A DNA stretch of 64,000 nt. Origin: Acidobacteriota bacterium. GTDB lineage: Bacteria; Acidobacteriota; UBA890; WLXD01. This document shows positions 54,009 to 63,013 of the stretch, one piece after another. The notes below the pieces were generated by a model. That model saw only the letters and a program-made list of their open reading frames with translations, made no database searches and had not been told where the DNA came from. A program made the translations under genes and the position numbers. The stretch is from the NCBI GenBank assembly GCA_012103255.1, contig WLXD01000006.1, positions 186,001 to 250,000 of the forward strand. The letters run 5' to 3'. Positions within the stretch are counted from its first letter, which is position 1. Each line of letters starts with the position of its first letter.

Positions 54009-55451
54009 ATGCCCTCCTTCGCCCAACCCGTCGCATCGATGGCGCTTGTGATCGTTGCGTCGATCGCGCCGCTCACGCAGAGCGTGGAAGACGCCATCGC
54101 AGAGATATCCGCGGCACTTGATGGCCGTGGCGGCGATGCCGTGGTTCTGGCCGAGACAGCCGCCACACGGCACCCCGACAACTCACAGGTGCTGCTATGG
54201 CTCGGGCACGCCTACAGGCGGTCCGGCGAATTGACGGCAGCAACCGGAGCCTACCGTCGCGCCGCGGCGCTAGAGCCGGATCATCCTGAGATCCTGATGG
54301 GACTCGCCGCGCTTCGGGAGGTCGTGGGCGACCACGCAACGGCCCTGCAACTGTATGAGCGTGTGACTGTAGTGGCGCCTCGCTTCGCTGCGGCTTGGCG
54401 TTCGGCCGGCGAATCGCACATGCAGTCGGGCAACCACGCCCGGGCCGCAAGTTTCTTCGAAAGCTACCTGGCACTCTCGCCTAGCGACCGCGACGCTCAC
54501 TATCTCTACGGCGTGAGCCTGTACTTCGGGGGTCGCCACGACGACGCCATCCGTTCACTCGAGGCAGCCATCGGCCGGTTTCCCGATCTGGTCTCCGTCA
54601 AATACGCCCTGGGGGTCGTGCTCGCTGACCGGCCCGCGAACGCCGACCGAGCCCTGGACCTCCTTCGCACGTCGGCCAACGAAGGCTTCGAGGTGATCGA
54701 GGCGCGGTACCTGATCGGCAGAATCCACGCCGACCGTGGTGAGTACGAACTCGCCGTTGAGGCCTTCGAGCAAACCATCAGCGCGGATGCCGAACACCGC
54801 GATGCGCACTACCGGCTGGCCACCGCGCTGAGTCGGCTGGGGCGTCGCGACGAGGCTGCCCCACTGATGGCGCGCTTCAATGAACTGCAGCAGGCATTCA
54901 ACGCGACCGAGGCATACGACAAACAGCTCAAGACCGCCAAGAACGAGCTCGCCGCGGCGCTCCGCGCCAACGACGGAATTGCGGCCAACTCTGCCGTAGA
55001 TCGCATGCTCTCCCTGGCACCTGACGACCCTGAGGTGCTCGTCGCGGCTGCCAAGGTCTGGGTATCGTCGGGCCGTACCGAAGACGCTTTCGACGCGCTA
55101 GAGGCCGCCAGCCAGGTTGCGCCACAGAATTGGGAGGCCAACTATCTGTATGGGCTCCTGCTCACCCAGGCAGGCCGCTATGGCGACGCCGTGGCGCCCC
55201 TGCGCCGCTCCCTAACCGCGAATCCACTGTTTCCGGAGACGCACGTCGTGGTCGGCAACATCTTGATGGAACTGGGAGCACCGGCAGAGGCGGTCGCCTC
55301 CTACCTTGCGGCCATCGACCTGGAAGCTGACAATCCTGGATACTGGCTCAACCTGGGAGCCGCGTACGGCGCTGCCGGTCGACCCGATCTGCAGCGACGC
55401 GCCCAGACAGAGTACGAACGACTCCTGACCGCACAGGAACCAAACCGCTGA
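54009..55451 (+). CDS. Exported TPR-repeat protein
   Basis: This 480-residue protein has a signal-like N-terminus (residues 8-25) and about 11 tandem TPR units spanning most of the rest (for example LLWLGHAYRRSGELTAATGAY, split by typical Ala/Gly/Tyr positions). TPR proteins act as scaffolds. It is immediately upstream of, and coupled by a TGATG overlap to, the GWxTD protein, so they probably work together. No catalytic motif is present. Confidence 0.8.
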   Translation: MPSFAQPVASMALVIVASIAPLTQSVEDAIAEISAALDGRGGDAVVLAETAATRHPDNSQVLLWLGHAYRRSGELTAATGAYRRAAALEPDHPEILMGLAALREVVGDHATALQLYERVTVVAPRFAAAWRSAGESHMQSGNHARAASFFESYLALSPSDRDAHYLYGVSLYFGGRHDDAIRSLEAAIGRFPDLVSVKYALGVVLADRPANADRALDLLRTSANEGFEVIEARYLIGRIHADRGEYELAVEAFEQTISADAEHRDAHYRLATALSRLGRRDEAAPLMARFNELQQAFNATEAYDKQLKTAKNELAAALRANDGIAANSAVDRMLSLAPDDPEVLVAAAKVWVSSGRTEDAFDALEAASQVAPQNWEANYLYGLLLTQAGRYGDAVAPLRRSLTANPLFPETHVVVGNILMELGAPAEAVASYLAAIDLEADNPGYWLNLGAAYGAAGRPDLQRRAQTEYERLLTAQEPNR

Positions 55452-57124
55452 TGGAAACGACGATGTTCTCTTTCAAGTCTCGCTTCTCTCTGCTGACCGC
55501 ACTGGTTCTACTGGTCTCGCCTGCCACGCTCGCGCAGGAATCGACGGATCAGGCGCAGACACCGGTTGGAGCCGCGTTCAGCGCCGCGTTTTCCGCGAAC
55601 GGCTGGAACCCGACGCCCGAAGAACTCGAACAAACACTGGACGACTGGCTCAACGAGTTCGTCCTCTACATCATCACCGACGAGGAGCGGGACATCTTCG
55701 AGCGCCTGCCCACCGCCGACCAGAAGCTAGCGTTCACGGAGCGCTTCTGGGATATCCGGGACCCAACGCCCGGCACCGCTCTGAACGAATATCGGCGCGA
55801 GCACATGATGCGCTGGTCGACAGCGAACCGTCGCTTCAGCGCGGGGCGTGCAGGGTGGCGCACCGATCGCGGCCGCGTGTTCATCATCATGGGCCCGCCC
55901 AACAATCTGCAACGGAACCCGATGGGACGCGACGGCAGTGAGCGCGCCTCGGAGGTCTGGTCGTACAACATGGCCGACAACCCGTTGCTGCCCACGGTTC
56001 TCGACCTTAACTTCGTCGACTTCAAAGGCACCAACGACTACGAACTCGTTTCGAACCTCGACGATTCGGCCCAGGTCGTGTCGAAACAGTTCGGATACGT
56101 CAACAACCCGCTCGATGCGTACTCGCTCCGCCGCCACGCTTCCGACATCTACGACGAGCGGTTCATGCAGTATCGAATGACCGACCCGACAGCCGGCGCG
56201 CAGGAGTTTCTCGACTTCCAGTCGAACCTCCGGGAGATCCTGCGAATCCCGGAGATCCACAAGGATCGGCTATCGACGCTTCGAGGCGCCGACGTCCAGT
56301 CGGCTGTGGACTTCGACCAGTTCCCGTTCTCGAAGAGCATCGAGTACTACCAGGCCGTAGGCGCCGCCACGGCCGTGCAGGCAACCGTCGCAATCGACTA
56401 TGACGAACTGGCCTCGAACCTGTTCGGCCTCAACAACCACTTCTCCGCGGACATCCTTGTGGCGCTCGAGCAGAACGGCGAGACGCTGGCGGAGTCCGAG
56501 AAGCGGCTCAACTTCTCGCTAACCGCCGAGGAGTTGGAGCTGCTCCGCGGAACGCAGGTTCTACAGACTTTCCAGCTGCTGGTTCCTCCCGGCACCTATG
56601 ACCTTGTAGTCCTGACGCGCGACAACACCGCCGAACGACATGGACGCTGGATCGAACCGGTCGACGTTCCCAACCTGGCCGGCGACGGGCTACGAGTTTC
56701 GACGCTTACCCTGGCCAGCCAGATCGAAAACGTCGATCCGGAGCCCGGCGCCGAACCGAAAGACTTCCAGCACGGCAACATGCGGGTTGTGCCGAACGTG
56801 CAACGGATCTACTTCCCGGACCAACCGCTCCTGCTCTACGTGCAGGCCTACGGGATGACCGTGGACCAGGCCAGCTCGACCAACGACATCGTGATTCGCG
56901 GGACGATCCGGGGGAACAACGGCCAGGTGCGCGAGATCCCGGACCAGTATCCGCACCCTGCCCCATACACACGCCAGTCATTCTCGTTTGGCATGCCCCT
57001 CAGCGGCTACCGCCCGGGCGTGTACAACGTTGAACTGACGATCACCGACCGTGTCGCCGGCACCTCCGTGACGACGCAGACAGATTTCGCGGTTCTGGGC
57101 GGCGCGTCGGCGGGTGGGCGCTAG
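55451..57124 (+). CDS. GWxTD-domain exported protein
   Basis: This 557-residue protein has a signal peptide (hydrophobic core 13-28). The GWxTD domain spans about residues 45-260 with [16 protein letters not shown] as its signature and a preceding [13 protein letters not shown] block. The C-terminal half is beta-rich and could be carbohydrate- or protein-binding. The function of GWxTD proteins is not known; they are common in Acidobacteriota and Bacteroidota. It is translationally coupled to the TPR gene before it. Confidence 0.82.
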   Translation: METTMFSFKSRFSLLTALVLLVSPATLAQESTDQAQTPVGAAFSAAFSANGWNPTPEELEQTLDDWLNEFVLYIITDEERDIFERLPTADQKLAFTERFWDIRDPTPGTALNEYRREHMMRWSTANRRFSAGRAGWRTDRGRVFIIMGPPNNLQRNPMGRDGSERASEVWSYNMADNPLLPTVLDLNFVDFKGTNDYELVSNLDDSAQVVSKQFGYVNNPLDAYSLRRHASDIYDERFMQYRMTDPTAGAQEFLDFQSNLREILRIPEIHKDRLSTLRGADVQSAVDFDQFPFSKSIEYYQAVGAATAVQATVAIDYDELASNLFGLNNHFSADILVALEQNGETLAESEKRLNFSLTAEELELLRGTQVLQTFQLLVPPGTYDLVVLTRDNTAERHGRWIEPVDVPNLAGDGLRVSTLTLASQIENVDPEPGAEPKDFQHGNMRVVPNVQRIYFPDQPLLLYVQAYGMTVDQASSTNDIVIRGTIRGNNGQVREIPDQYPHPAPYTRQSFSFGMPLSGYRPGVYNVELTITDRVAGTSVTTQTDFAVLGGASAGGR

Positions 57125-57125
57125 C

Positions 57126-58208
57126 ATGGGCACAGGGCCGCTAACGACCGAGCAACTCGAACGTCTGGTTTGCGATGCCGTCGGGCACCTCACAGCGGGC
57201 CCATCCGCGCCATCAGGATCGCGCGCGGTAGTCACGGCCAGCGATGTGGAGGATGAGCGGTCTGGCGAGATCGCGGTTCCCCCGGGGGCTCTAGTTACAC
57301 CGGAGGCGCGAGACCGCGCGCGCGACCTGGGCGTGAGACTTCGCGAAGTTGAGCCGACAGCCGAGCTCACCGGCGAACAGCGCGCCCTGGCCGAGCGTCT
57401 TGCGATGGGGCTTAGGGACACTCTTTCGGGCAGTGAACTTTCCGAACTCGCGTTCTGGTGCCTGCGTGACGGCACATGCGCCGCTCCCCAGGATGTAGCG
57501 CGCATCGTTGATGCTGGCGCCGACCGCGTCGGGCTCGCGATCTGTTCGCCGCCCTTCGACGACGCCATCACTCCGCTGATCGACCACACCCTGCTGAAGC
57601 CTGAGGCGACGGAAAACCAGGTTCGCCAACTTTGCGGCGAGGCGGTCGAGTACGGCTTCGCCAGCGTCTGCGTGAACCCGTGGTTCGTGCCCCTCATCGC
57701 GGGGCTTCTTGCCGGCAGCCCGGTGCGCGCCTGCACCGTCATTGGCTTCCCGCTCGGCGCCAACCACAGCAAGATCAAGGGCCAAGAGGCGCACCTCGCC
57801 GCGAGTCAGGGCGCCACCGAACTCGACATGGTGATCAACGTCGGGGCGCTCAAGTCCGGGCTGTACGATCTGGTTCGCGACGACATCCGGGGAGTCGTCG
57901 AGGGCGGCGCCGACCAGGCTCTCGTGAAAGTGATCCTCGAGACGGCGCTGTTGACTCCAGATGAAATCGAACGGGCCTGCGAGCTGGCCCGCGACGCCGG
58001 AGCGGCTTTCGTCAAGACTTCCACGGGCTTCGGCCCAGGCGGCGCGACTGCGGACGACGTGGCGCTCATGCGCCGAACCGTCGGCCGTTCCATGGGAGTC
58101 AAGGCTTCGGGTGGCATCGGAACGCGCGAGGACGCAGCCGCCATGATCGCAGCCGGCGCCACTCGCATTGGTGCGAGCGCTGGTGTCCGCATCGCAGGCG
58201 GCGCCTGA
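57126..58208 (+). CDS. deoC: Deoxyribose-phosphate aldolase with N-terminal extension
   Basis: This protein of about 360 residues has a DeoC barrel from about 140 ([43 protein letters not shown] with catalytic Lys and [13 protein letters not shown] with the Schiff-base Lys). DeoC cleaves deoxyribose-5-phosphate to acetaldehyde and glyceraldehyde-3-phosphate. The extra 140 N-terminal residues carry a helix ([17 protein letters not shown]) and [20 protein letters not shown], a motif also seen in enzymes of ethanolamine/BMC pathways. No shell genes are present. It begins one base after the GWxTD gene stop. Confidence 0.88.
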   Translation: MGTGPLTTEQLERLVCDAVGHLTAGPSAPSGSRAVVTASDVEDERSGEIAVPPGALVTPEARDRARDLGVRLREVEPTAELTGEQRALAERLAMGLRDTLSGSELSELAFWCLRDGTCAAPQDVARIVDAGADRVGLAICSPPFDDAITPLIDHTLLKPEATENQVRQLCGEAVEYGFASVCVNPWFVPLIAGLLAGSPVRACTVIGFPLGANHSKIKGQEAHLAASQGATELDMVINVGALKSGLYDLVRDDIRGVVEGGADQALVKVILETALLTPDEIERACELARDAGAAFVKTSTGFGPGGATADDVALMRRTVGRSMGVKASGGIGTREDAAAMIAAGATRIGASAGVRIAGGA

Positions 58209-58273
58209 GCTTGCGCGGCACTAGCGGCGCGTCGATCATCTGAGTGAATTCACTGCACGCCACTGGAGAAGCG

Positions 58274-58603
58274 ATGAGCAACGAACTCGAGTGCAGGGCT
58301 TGCCCCGCGCGCGCGGCAAGGAGCGGCGAGGCCGCGACCCCGGGCGGCCATGTGACGGGCCCCGTGCCCTTCGGCAGCCCCCTGCGGGAAGAAATTCTGG
58401 GCAGCGTCTGTGCCACCTGTTGGCAGGACTGGCTGCAGATGCAGATCAAGATCATCAACGAGCTCGCGTTGAATCTCGGCGACTCGCGGAGTCACGAGAT
58501 CCTCGAGGCTCACGCACGCGATTTTCTTGGACTCTCGGAAGCCGGATCGAGCGGCATGGACTTCGCCGCCGTCGGCGAAGAAAAACCCGAACGCGCTCAC
58601 TAG
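58274..58603 (+). CDS. Fe(II)-trafficking protein, YggX family
   Basis: This 109-residue protein resembles YggX: the EEILGSVCATCWQDWLQMQIKIINE stretch (shown in two parts, WQDWLQMQIKIINE being diagnostic) and the LEAHARDFL C-terminal helix. YggX protects iron-sulfur clusters and helps iron movement. It is longer than usual (around 90), with an N-terminal Cys cluster (CRACPAR). GGAGA precedes the ATG at 58274. Its 3' end overlaps mocA by 4 bases, convergently. Confidence 0.82.
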   Translation: MSNELECRACPARAARSGEAATPGGHVTGPVPFGSPLREEILGSVCATCWQDWLQMQIKIINELALNLGDSRSHEILEAHARDFLGLSEAGSSGMDFAAVGEEKPERAH

Positions 58604-59202
58604 AAAGTCGGCTGCCCAGCCTCCATCGCTGCGTGATCCGACGGAGTGTCCGCGTCGACGACTACCCATGGATCCTCAACGTCGACCACCAACCGGTCCG
58701 GCGAGTAGGCTGCCATGATCGCGCGTGCGCCGTCATCCGGCGGCGCCGCGAGCAGTTCGTCCCAAACCTGTCGCGCAAAGAGTGCAGGGTGGCCGCGACG
58801 TCCTCGATAGGCGGCAACCGCGACGGGTGGTCGGTCTGCGAGCCATGCGTCCATTACCTGTCGTATTGTCGCAGCGCTAATCCGCGGCTGGTCCACGGGA
58901 ATGAGCATGAGCGCCGCGACAGCCGAGGCCGCCTCCAGGTGCCGTACCGCAGCCTGCACGCTACTCAGCATCCCGGTTTCCCAGTCCGGATTGAAAACAA
59001 CATCCGCCCCGCGTAGGTCGACACTTCGCCGCACGGCCTCGGACCTGGCGCCAAGCACGACACACGGATGCGCACGTGCAGCGCCAACGGCTTCCAGCAA
59101 GACTGCGAGGTATGTGGACCCTTCGAGGGCCAAGAGCGGCTTTGCGGACCCCATGCGGCGCGACGCGCCAGCAGCCAGGACGACCGCAGCGATTTCACTC
59201 AC
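58600..59202 (-). CDS. mocA: Molybdenum cofactor cytidylyltransferase-like nucleotidyltransferase
   Basis: This 200-residue protein has the NTP-transferase signature LAAGASRRMGSAKPLL at residues 9-24, IPVDQPRI with the metal Asp, and RGRRGHPALF. MocA/MobA-like enzymes attach CMP or GMP to molybdopterin. It is coupled by an ATGA overlap to xdhC, whose product loads Moco into molybdenum hydroxylases such as xanthine dehydrogenase. The hydroxylase itself is not in the window. Confidence 0.85.
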   Translation of the reverse strand: MSEIAAVVLAAGASRRMGSAKPLLALEGSTYLAVLLEAVGAARAHPCVVLGARSEAVRRSVDLRGADVVFNPDWETGMLSSVQAAVRHLEAASAVAALMLIPVDQPRISAATIRQVMDAWLADRPPVAVAAYRGRRGHPALFARQVWDELLAAPPDDGARAIMAAYSPDRLVVDVEDPWVVVDADTPSDHAAMEAGQPTF

Positions 59203-60233
59203 GCGCGTAGCGCGCGAAGTCGAGACTCATCCTGCGTGCTCTGTTGACGGCGCGACGCCACGAGTTCCGCGACCACGGAAACGGCGATCTCGGCGGGCGT
59301 TTCGGCACCAATATCCAGCCCCATGGGCGAGCGCAGTCGCTCGAAGGCGTCCAGGTCACGCCCCTCGTCGCCAAGAATCGTGCGAAACAACGCACGTTTA
59401 CGCTGACTGCCGATCATGCCCAGGTAACCCGTCTCAGTATCGAGCAGCTGCCGCAGGACTACCAGGTCATGGTCGTGTCCGCGCGTCACGATGACCACCG
59501 AAGTCGTCGACCCCAACGGCAGTTCCGGCAATGCCGTGAAGTCGACTCGGTGCAGCTGGTCCGCCCACGGCATGGCCTGGGGCTGCAAGAACGCGGGACG
59601 GTCTTCAAGCATCCAGACCCGAAAACCAGCTCCGGCCGCGGCCTCGCCAATGGCGACACCGCAGTGACCGGCACCAAATACGAGCAGAAGCGGGGCCGGA
59701 CGAACGGGCTCCGGGAACCAGCGTGCGGCGCGGTCATCGGAGAACCCACGGTGTCGACTGAATTCGATACCGCCGGTATCACCGAGTTCGGCCTCGATCC
59801 CGCGGCTGCCGAGCAGCAGGTGCGCGGCGGCTGCGGGATCCAGTCGGGTGGTAAGCAGGAGTTCCGGGTCGGAGTCCTGCAATGCCACGGCAGCCTCCAC
59901 AAACGCGATCGTGTCTGCGTCTGCCTCGAAGGCCCGTATGAATACCTCCACCGTGCCGCCACACACGTGGCCGCCGGTTTCCGCCTCCACCTCGTTGAGG
60001 TGGAACTCTTCGAGCCGCGCGCCTCCGTTTCGGAGCAACTCCGTCCCGGCCGCATAGACCTCGGCTTCGAGACAGCCTCCGCCGACCGTGCCGACGAACG
60101 TCGCGTCTGGGAGAACGAGCAGCTTGGCGTTGCTGGCCATGGGCAACGAGCCTCGACGCCGCACGACGGTCGCAAGGGCAACGCGCTGCCCGGCCCTCAG
60201 GGACTCCAGGATTCGTGGGAACAGCGAATACAT
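59199..60233 (-). CDS. xdhC: XdhC/CoxI-family molybdenum hydroxylase maturation factor
   Basis: This 344-residue protein has the XdhC N-terminal domain (ALATVVRRRGSLPMAS, GTVGGGCLEAEV) and a C-terminal Rossmann domain (LLVFGAGHCGVAIGEAA). XdhC binds Moco and mediates its sulfuration before insertion. It overlaps mocA by ATGA and follows ccdA by 7 bases. Confidence 0.9.
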   Translation of the reverse strand: MYSLFPRILESLRAGQRVALATVVRRRGSLPMASNAKLLVLPDATFVGTVGGGCLEAEVYAAGTELLRNGGARLEEFHLNEVEAETGGHVCGGTVEVFIRAFEADADTIAFVEAAVALQDSDPELLLTTRLDPAAAAHLLLGSRGIEAELGDTGGIEFSRHRGFSDDRAARWFPEPVRPAPLLLVFGAGHCGVAIGEAAAGAGFRVWMLEDRPAFLQPQAMPWADQLHRVDFTALPELPLGSTTSVVIVTRGHDHDLVVLRQLLDTETGYLGMIGSQRKRALFRTILGDEGRDLDAFERLRSPMGLDIGAETPAEIAVSVVAELVASRRQQSTQDESRLRALRA

Positions 60234-60240
60234 GGGGGCG

Positions 60241-60969
60241 CTAGAGCGCGAATCGGTTCAGGAAGGAGAACCAACTCTGAAAAACACCGAAATTGTTCGT
60301 GAAGATCATGACGCCGATCGCAATCAGCATCACACCGCCGATCATCTCGACCAGGCGCATGTGGCGCTTGATGACGTCAAAGAGTCCCAGGAATCGCTGT
60401 GTCGCCCATCCGGTGAGCAGGAACGGTACGCCCAGGCCGGCAGAGTAGACGGCCAGAAGGAACATCCCTTGCCCGACCGTGTCCTGATTCCCGCCGAGCG
60501 CGAGTACCCCTGCGAGGATCGGTCCGATGCAGGGCGTCCATCCAGCCGCGAAGGCCAAGCCCAGCATAAGCGCGCCCACCGGGCCGCGCGCATTGGCCGG
60601 GCCCTCGAACTTCATCTGACGATAGAGCCACTTGATCGGAAGCAGGCCGGTGAGATGCAAACCGAAGATCACGATAATGGCGCCGGCGATCTTCCTCAGC
60701 ACCGGTAGGTTGCCCATTAGGAACCCACCGAGCGCGGTGGCCGCCGCCCCCATCGCCACGAAAACAATCGAGAACCCCAGGATGAAAAACAGGGTATTGA
60801 CCAGGATCGCTCGACTGGCGGCGGCGTCGCGATCGTCCGCGCGGACCTCGTCCATCGACACGCCCGACACGAACGAAAGATAGCCGGGAACGAGGGGCAG
60901 GACGCACGGCGAGAGGAACGAGACGATGCCCGCCAGAAAGGCGGTCAAGATGGAGATCTGGTCGGCCAT
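60241..60969 (-). CDS. ccdA: Cytochrome c biogenesis protein CcdA
   Basis: This 242-residue protein has six transmembrane helices and the two redox Cys in FLSPCVLPLVPGYLSF (Cys22) and GWTPCIGPIL. CcdA transfers electrons from cytoplasmic thioredoxin to periplasmic thiol proteins for cytochrome c maturation; trxB at 11 kb would supply reduced thioredoxin. I use the ATG at 60969; the longer frame has an unlikely N-terminus. It is in an operon with xdhC and mocA. Confidence 0.92.
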   Translation of the reverse strand: MADQISILTAFLAGIVSFLSPCVLPLVPGYLSFVSGVSMDEVRADDRDAAASRAILVNTLFFILGFSIVFVAMGAAATALGGFLMGNLPVLRKIAGAIIVIFGLHLTGLLPIKWLYRQMKFEGPANARGPVGALMLGLAFAAGWTPCIGPILAGVLALGGNQDTVGQGMFLLAVYSAGLGVPFLLTGWATQRFLGLFDVIKRHMRLVEMIGGVMLIAIGVMIFTNNFGVFQSWFSFLNRFAL

Positions 60970-61000
60970 TGCGGGCCCGATTCTAGCACGGTGCGGTTTC

Positions 61001-61030
61001 TTGACCCGGTCACCGCGACCCACGTACGAT
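61001..61030 (+). promoter_or_regulatory. Candidate promoter for the gene at 61073
   Basis: TTGACC (61001-61006) and TACGAT (61025-61030) are separated by 18 bases, 43 bases before the start codon. Confidence 0.5.
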
Positions 61031-61072
61031 GGCGATGAGTGAGCCAAGTCACGCGACGACGGGAGTTCCCAG

Positions 61073-61489
61073 ATGCGGCGTTCCAGAGGGTCGAAACCAC
61101 CACGCGACGGTGGTGTTCTCGAACAGTTGACCCTGTCCGAACTCGTCGAACTGTGGGCCGAGCGCGAGATCGAGAAGCGGCTGCGTGAAGTGGAGTTCTT
61201 CCACGAGGAGATCAACACCGGCGCCCATGGGCTCGAACACATCCAGGTGTTGCCGCTCCTGGGAGGATTCTGCGAGGGCCCACGACACGTCGAGGTGCTC
61301 GTGGAGGTGCGTGACCAGATTCAGCGCATGAGCAAGATCGGCGCGTGGAAACAAGACAAGCGCGGCGATCGAGACGCCGCCTTCCGAGCCGCCTACGACA
61401 AGGCCAAAGCACACGCGATCATCCAGTTGCTACCCGCCAACGTCTGGCGTCCCTGGATCGGTGCCGATCAGTACGTCACTGCTCGCTAG
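61073..61489 (+). CDS. Hypothetical protein
   Basis: This 138-residue, mostly helical, charged protein has two-thirds predicted helix (LSELVELWAEREIEKRL, HEEINTGAHGLEHIQV), a middle Gly-rich turn (LLGGFCEGPRHV) and an Arg/Lys-rich C-terminal helix. I recognise no domain. GGGAG precedes the ATG. It is followed by a terminator and the divergently transcribed tRNA-Leu. Confidence 0.65.
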   Translation: MRRSRGSKPPRDGGVLEQLTLSELVELWAEREIEKRLREVEFFHEEINTGAHGLEHIQVLPLLGGFCEGPRHVEVLVEVRDQIQRMSKIGAWKQDKRGDRDAAFRAAYDKAKAHAIIQLLPANVWRPWIGADQYVTAR

Positions 61490-61507
61490 CTGCGATCAGG
61501 AACGAGA

Positions 61508-61539
61508 AAACCCGCCCCGATGATGCTCGGAGCGGGTTT
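61508..61539. terminator. Bidirectional terminator between the hypothetical gene and tRNA-Leu
   Basis: AAACCCGC-C-CCGA (61508-61520) and TCGG-A-GCGGGTTT (61527-61539) form a stem with one mismatch. On the minus strand the stem is followed by TTTTCTC immediately after the tRNA 3' end, so it terminates the tRNA transcript. Confidence 0.85.
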
Positions 61540-61542
61540 CAG

Positions 61543-61626
61543 TGCCGAGAGCGAGACTCGAACTCGCACGGGATTTCTCCCACATGGCCCTCAACCATGC
61601 GCGTCTGCCAATTCCGCCACCTCGGC
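61543..61626 (-). tRNA. tRNA-Leu (anticodon GAG)
   Basis: Reading the minus strand, an 84-base class II tRNA folds: acceptor stem GCCGAGG with CTCTCGGC, D-arm, anticodon stem CATGG/CCATG with loop TTGAGGG (anticodon GAG), a long variable arm GGGA-GAAA-TCCC and T-arm GCGAG-TTCGAGT-CTCGC. A73 is the discriminator. The CCA end is not encoded. Confidence 0.97.
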
Positions 61627-61650
61627 TTCTAGACTCTTGCGGCGCTCCTG

Positions 61651-62097
61651 CTACTGCTGTGCGCCGTCGGGCTCGGTGCCGGATTCGTCGCCGGACTCCC
61701 CTTCCCCGCCTTCCGGATCCGTGTCCGTGGCATCGCCGTCAGCGCCTTCTTCGGCGCCCTCGGCATCTGGCAGGGGCTCCGCGGCGGCAGGCGTCTCGGG
61801 GGCAGGCGTGGTCTCGCCAGCGGGTGTCGTCGCGGCCGGTTCATCCAGGCCTTCAAGAAGTGACGAACTGCCACCATCCATCATGCCGAGCGCCAGTGAC
61901 GTCACCATGAACATGACCGCGGCGCCGGTAGTGGCCTTATGCAGCAGCGTCGTAGCGCCGCGCATGCCGAGGGCAGTCTGGCTACCACCGCCGCCGAACG
62001 CACCCGCGAGATCCGCGGCCTGTGCCGACTGCAGTAGAACAACGAAAATTAGGAAAAGGCACACGATGACGTGAATGCCTGTCAACAGAAAAATCAT
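61651..62097 (-). CDS. secG: Preprotein translocase subunit SecG
   Basis: This 148-residue protein has two transmembrane helices ([19 protein letters not shown] and a second near 60) joined by the conserved [13 protein letters not shown] linker, and then a long acidic, Pro/Ala/Thr-rich tail from about 80, longer than most SecG. SecG assists SecYE in protein translocation. The ATG at 62097 is downstream of a GAGGA Shine-Dalgarno that lies in a hairpin. The gene is followed 24 bases later by tRNA-Leu on the same strand. Confidence 0.9.
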   Translation of the reverse strand: MIFLLTGIHVIVCLFLIFVVLLQSAQAADLAGAFGGGGSQTALGMRGATTLLHKATTGAAVMFMVTSLALGMMDGGSSSLLEGLDEPAATTPAGETTPAPETPAAAEPLPDAEGAEEGADGDATDTDPEGGEGESGDESGTEPDGAQQ

Positions 62098-62104
62098 GCA
62101 GGGA

Positions 62105-62120
62105 ATCCTCTCGGGAGGAT
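62105..62120 (-). promoter_or_regulatory. Hairpin overlapping the secG ribosome-binding site
   Basis: ATCCTC and GAGGAT (62105-62110 and 62115-62120) form a 6-bp hairpin that on the minus-strand mRNA sequesters the GAGGA Shine-Dalgarno of secG, 8 bases before its ATG. Confidence 0.4.
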
Positions 62121-62251
62121 CTAACCGTGGAATGCGGCGATCGGCCGAGGCATGAGCCGGTGAGGCGCCGCCAAGAGGGACTAAATGTAACACCGCGTTC
62201 GGCACGAGGCTATCTCTCTATGCCGGGTGCGATACAGCTTCTGCGGCGGAA

Positions 62252-63013
62252 CTAGCTGCCTACCGCCCGGACGATTCCGGCAAACGAATCGGCATCCAGA
62301 CTCGCCCCACCCACGAGTGCACCGTCGATGTCGGGTTGAGACATCAATTCCGCAGCGTTCCCAGGCTTCACGCTGCCGCCATACTGGATACGCATCGCGG
62401 CGGCCGTTGAGCCCCCGAAGAGTTCCGCCAGAAGCGCTCGGATGTCGGCGTGCACTGCCTGAGCCTGCTCCGGCGTCGCAGTGAGTCCGGTACCGATTGC
62501 CCACACAGGTTCATATGCGACTACGATTCCGGCCGCGCGGTGTGCATCGATGCCGTCGAGACCGGCCTGGAGTTGCCGACGAACCACCGCGATCGTCTCG
62601 TTCGCCTCGCGCTGTTCGCGAGTTTCGCCGCAGCACAAATAGGGCTGCAGGTCGTGGGCGAGCGCCGACCGAACCTTGCGACCAACGAGCTCGTCATCTT
62701 CGCCGAAGATCGCGCGGCGCTCCGAATGTCCGAGAATGACGAAGCTCACCCCTACGTCGGTCAGCATGACCGGCGAAATCTCACCGGTGAAGGCGCCCTC
62801 TTCTGCTTCGTTCATGTTTTGGGCACCGACAGCAATCGACTTGCCCTGAAGCGCGCTCACCGCAGTCTCGAGTGCGGTGAAGGGCGGCGCGACGGCGGCG
62901 TCCACACCGGCAACGCCATCAATCGCTGTGTCGAGCTCCGCGACCAGGGTTCGCGTCGCGGCCAGCGTCTTGTGCATCTTCCAGTTGCCGGTAATCAGCG
63001 GTGTTCGACTCAT
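62252..63013 (-). CDS. tpiA: Triosephosphate isomerase
   Basis: This 253-residue TIM barrel has the N-terminal GNWKMHK (Lys12), LGHSERR with His96 and VAYEPVWAIGTG with Glu168, and the phosphate-binding GGSVKPGNA. It interconverts glyceraldehyde-3-phosphate and DHAP. Its ATG overlaps the pgk stop (ATGA), the usual glycolytic operon order. Confidence 0.97.
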   Translation of the reverse strand: MSRTPLITGNWKMHKTLAATRTLVAELDTAIDGVAGVDAAVAPPFTALETAVSALQGKSIAVGAQNMNEAEEGAFTGEISPVMLTDVGVSFVILGHSERRAIFGEDDELVGRKVRSALAHDLQPYLCCGETREQREANETIAVVRRQLQAGLDGIDAHRAAGIVVAYEPVWAIGTGLTATPEQAQAVHADIRALLAELFGGSTAAAMRIQYGGSVKPGNAAELMSQPDIDGALVGGASLDADSFAGIVRAVGS

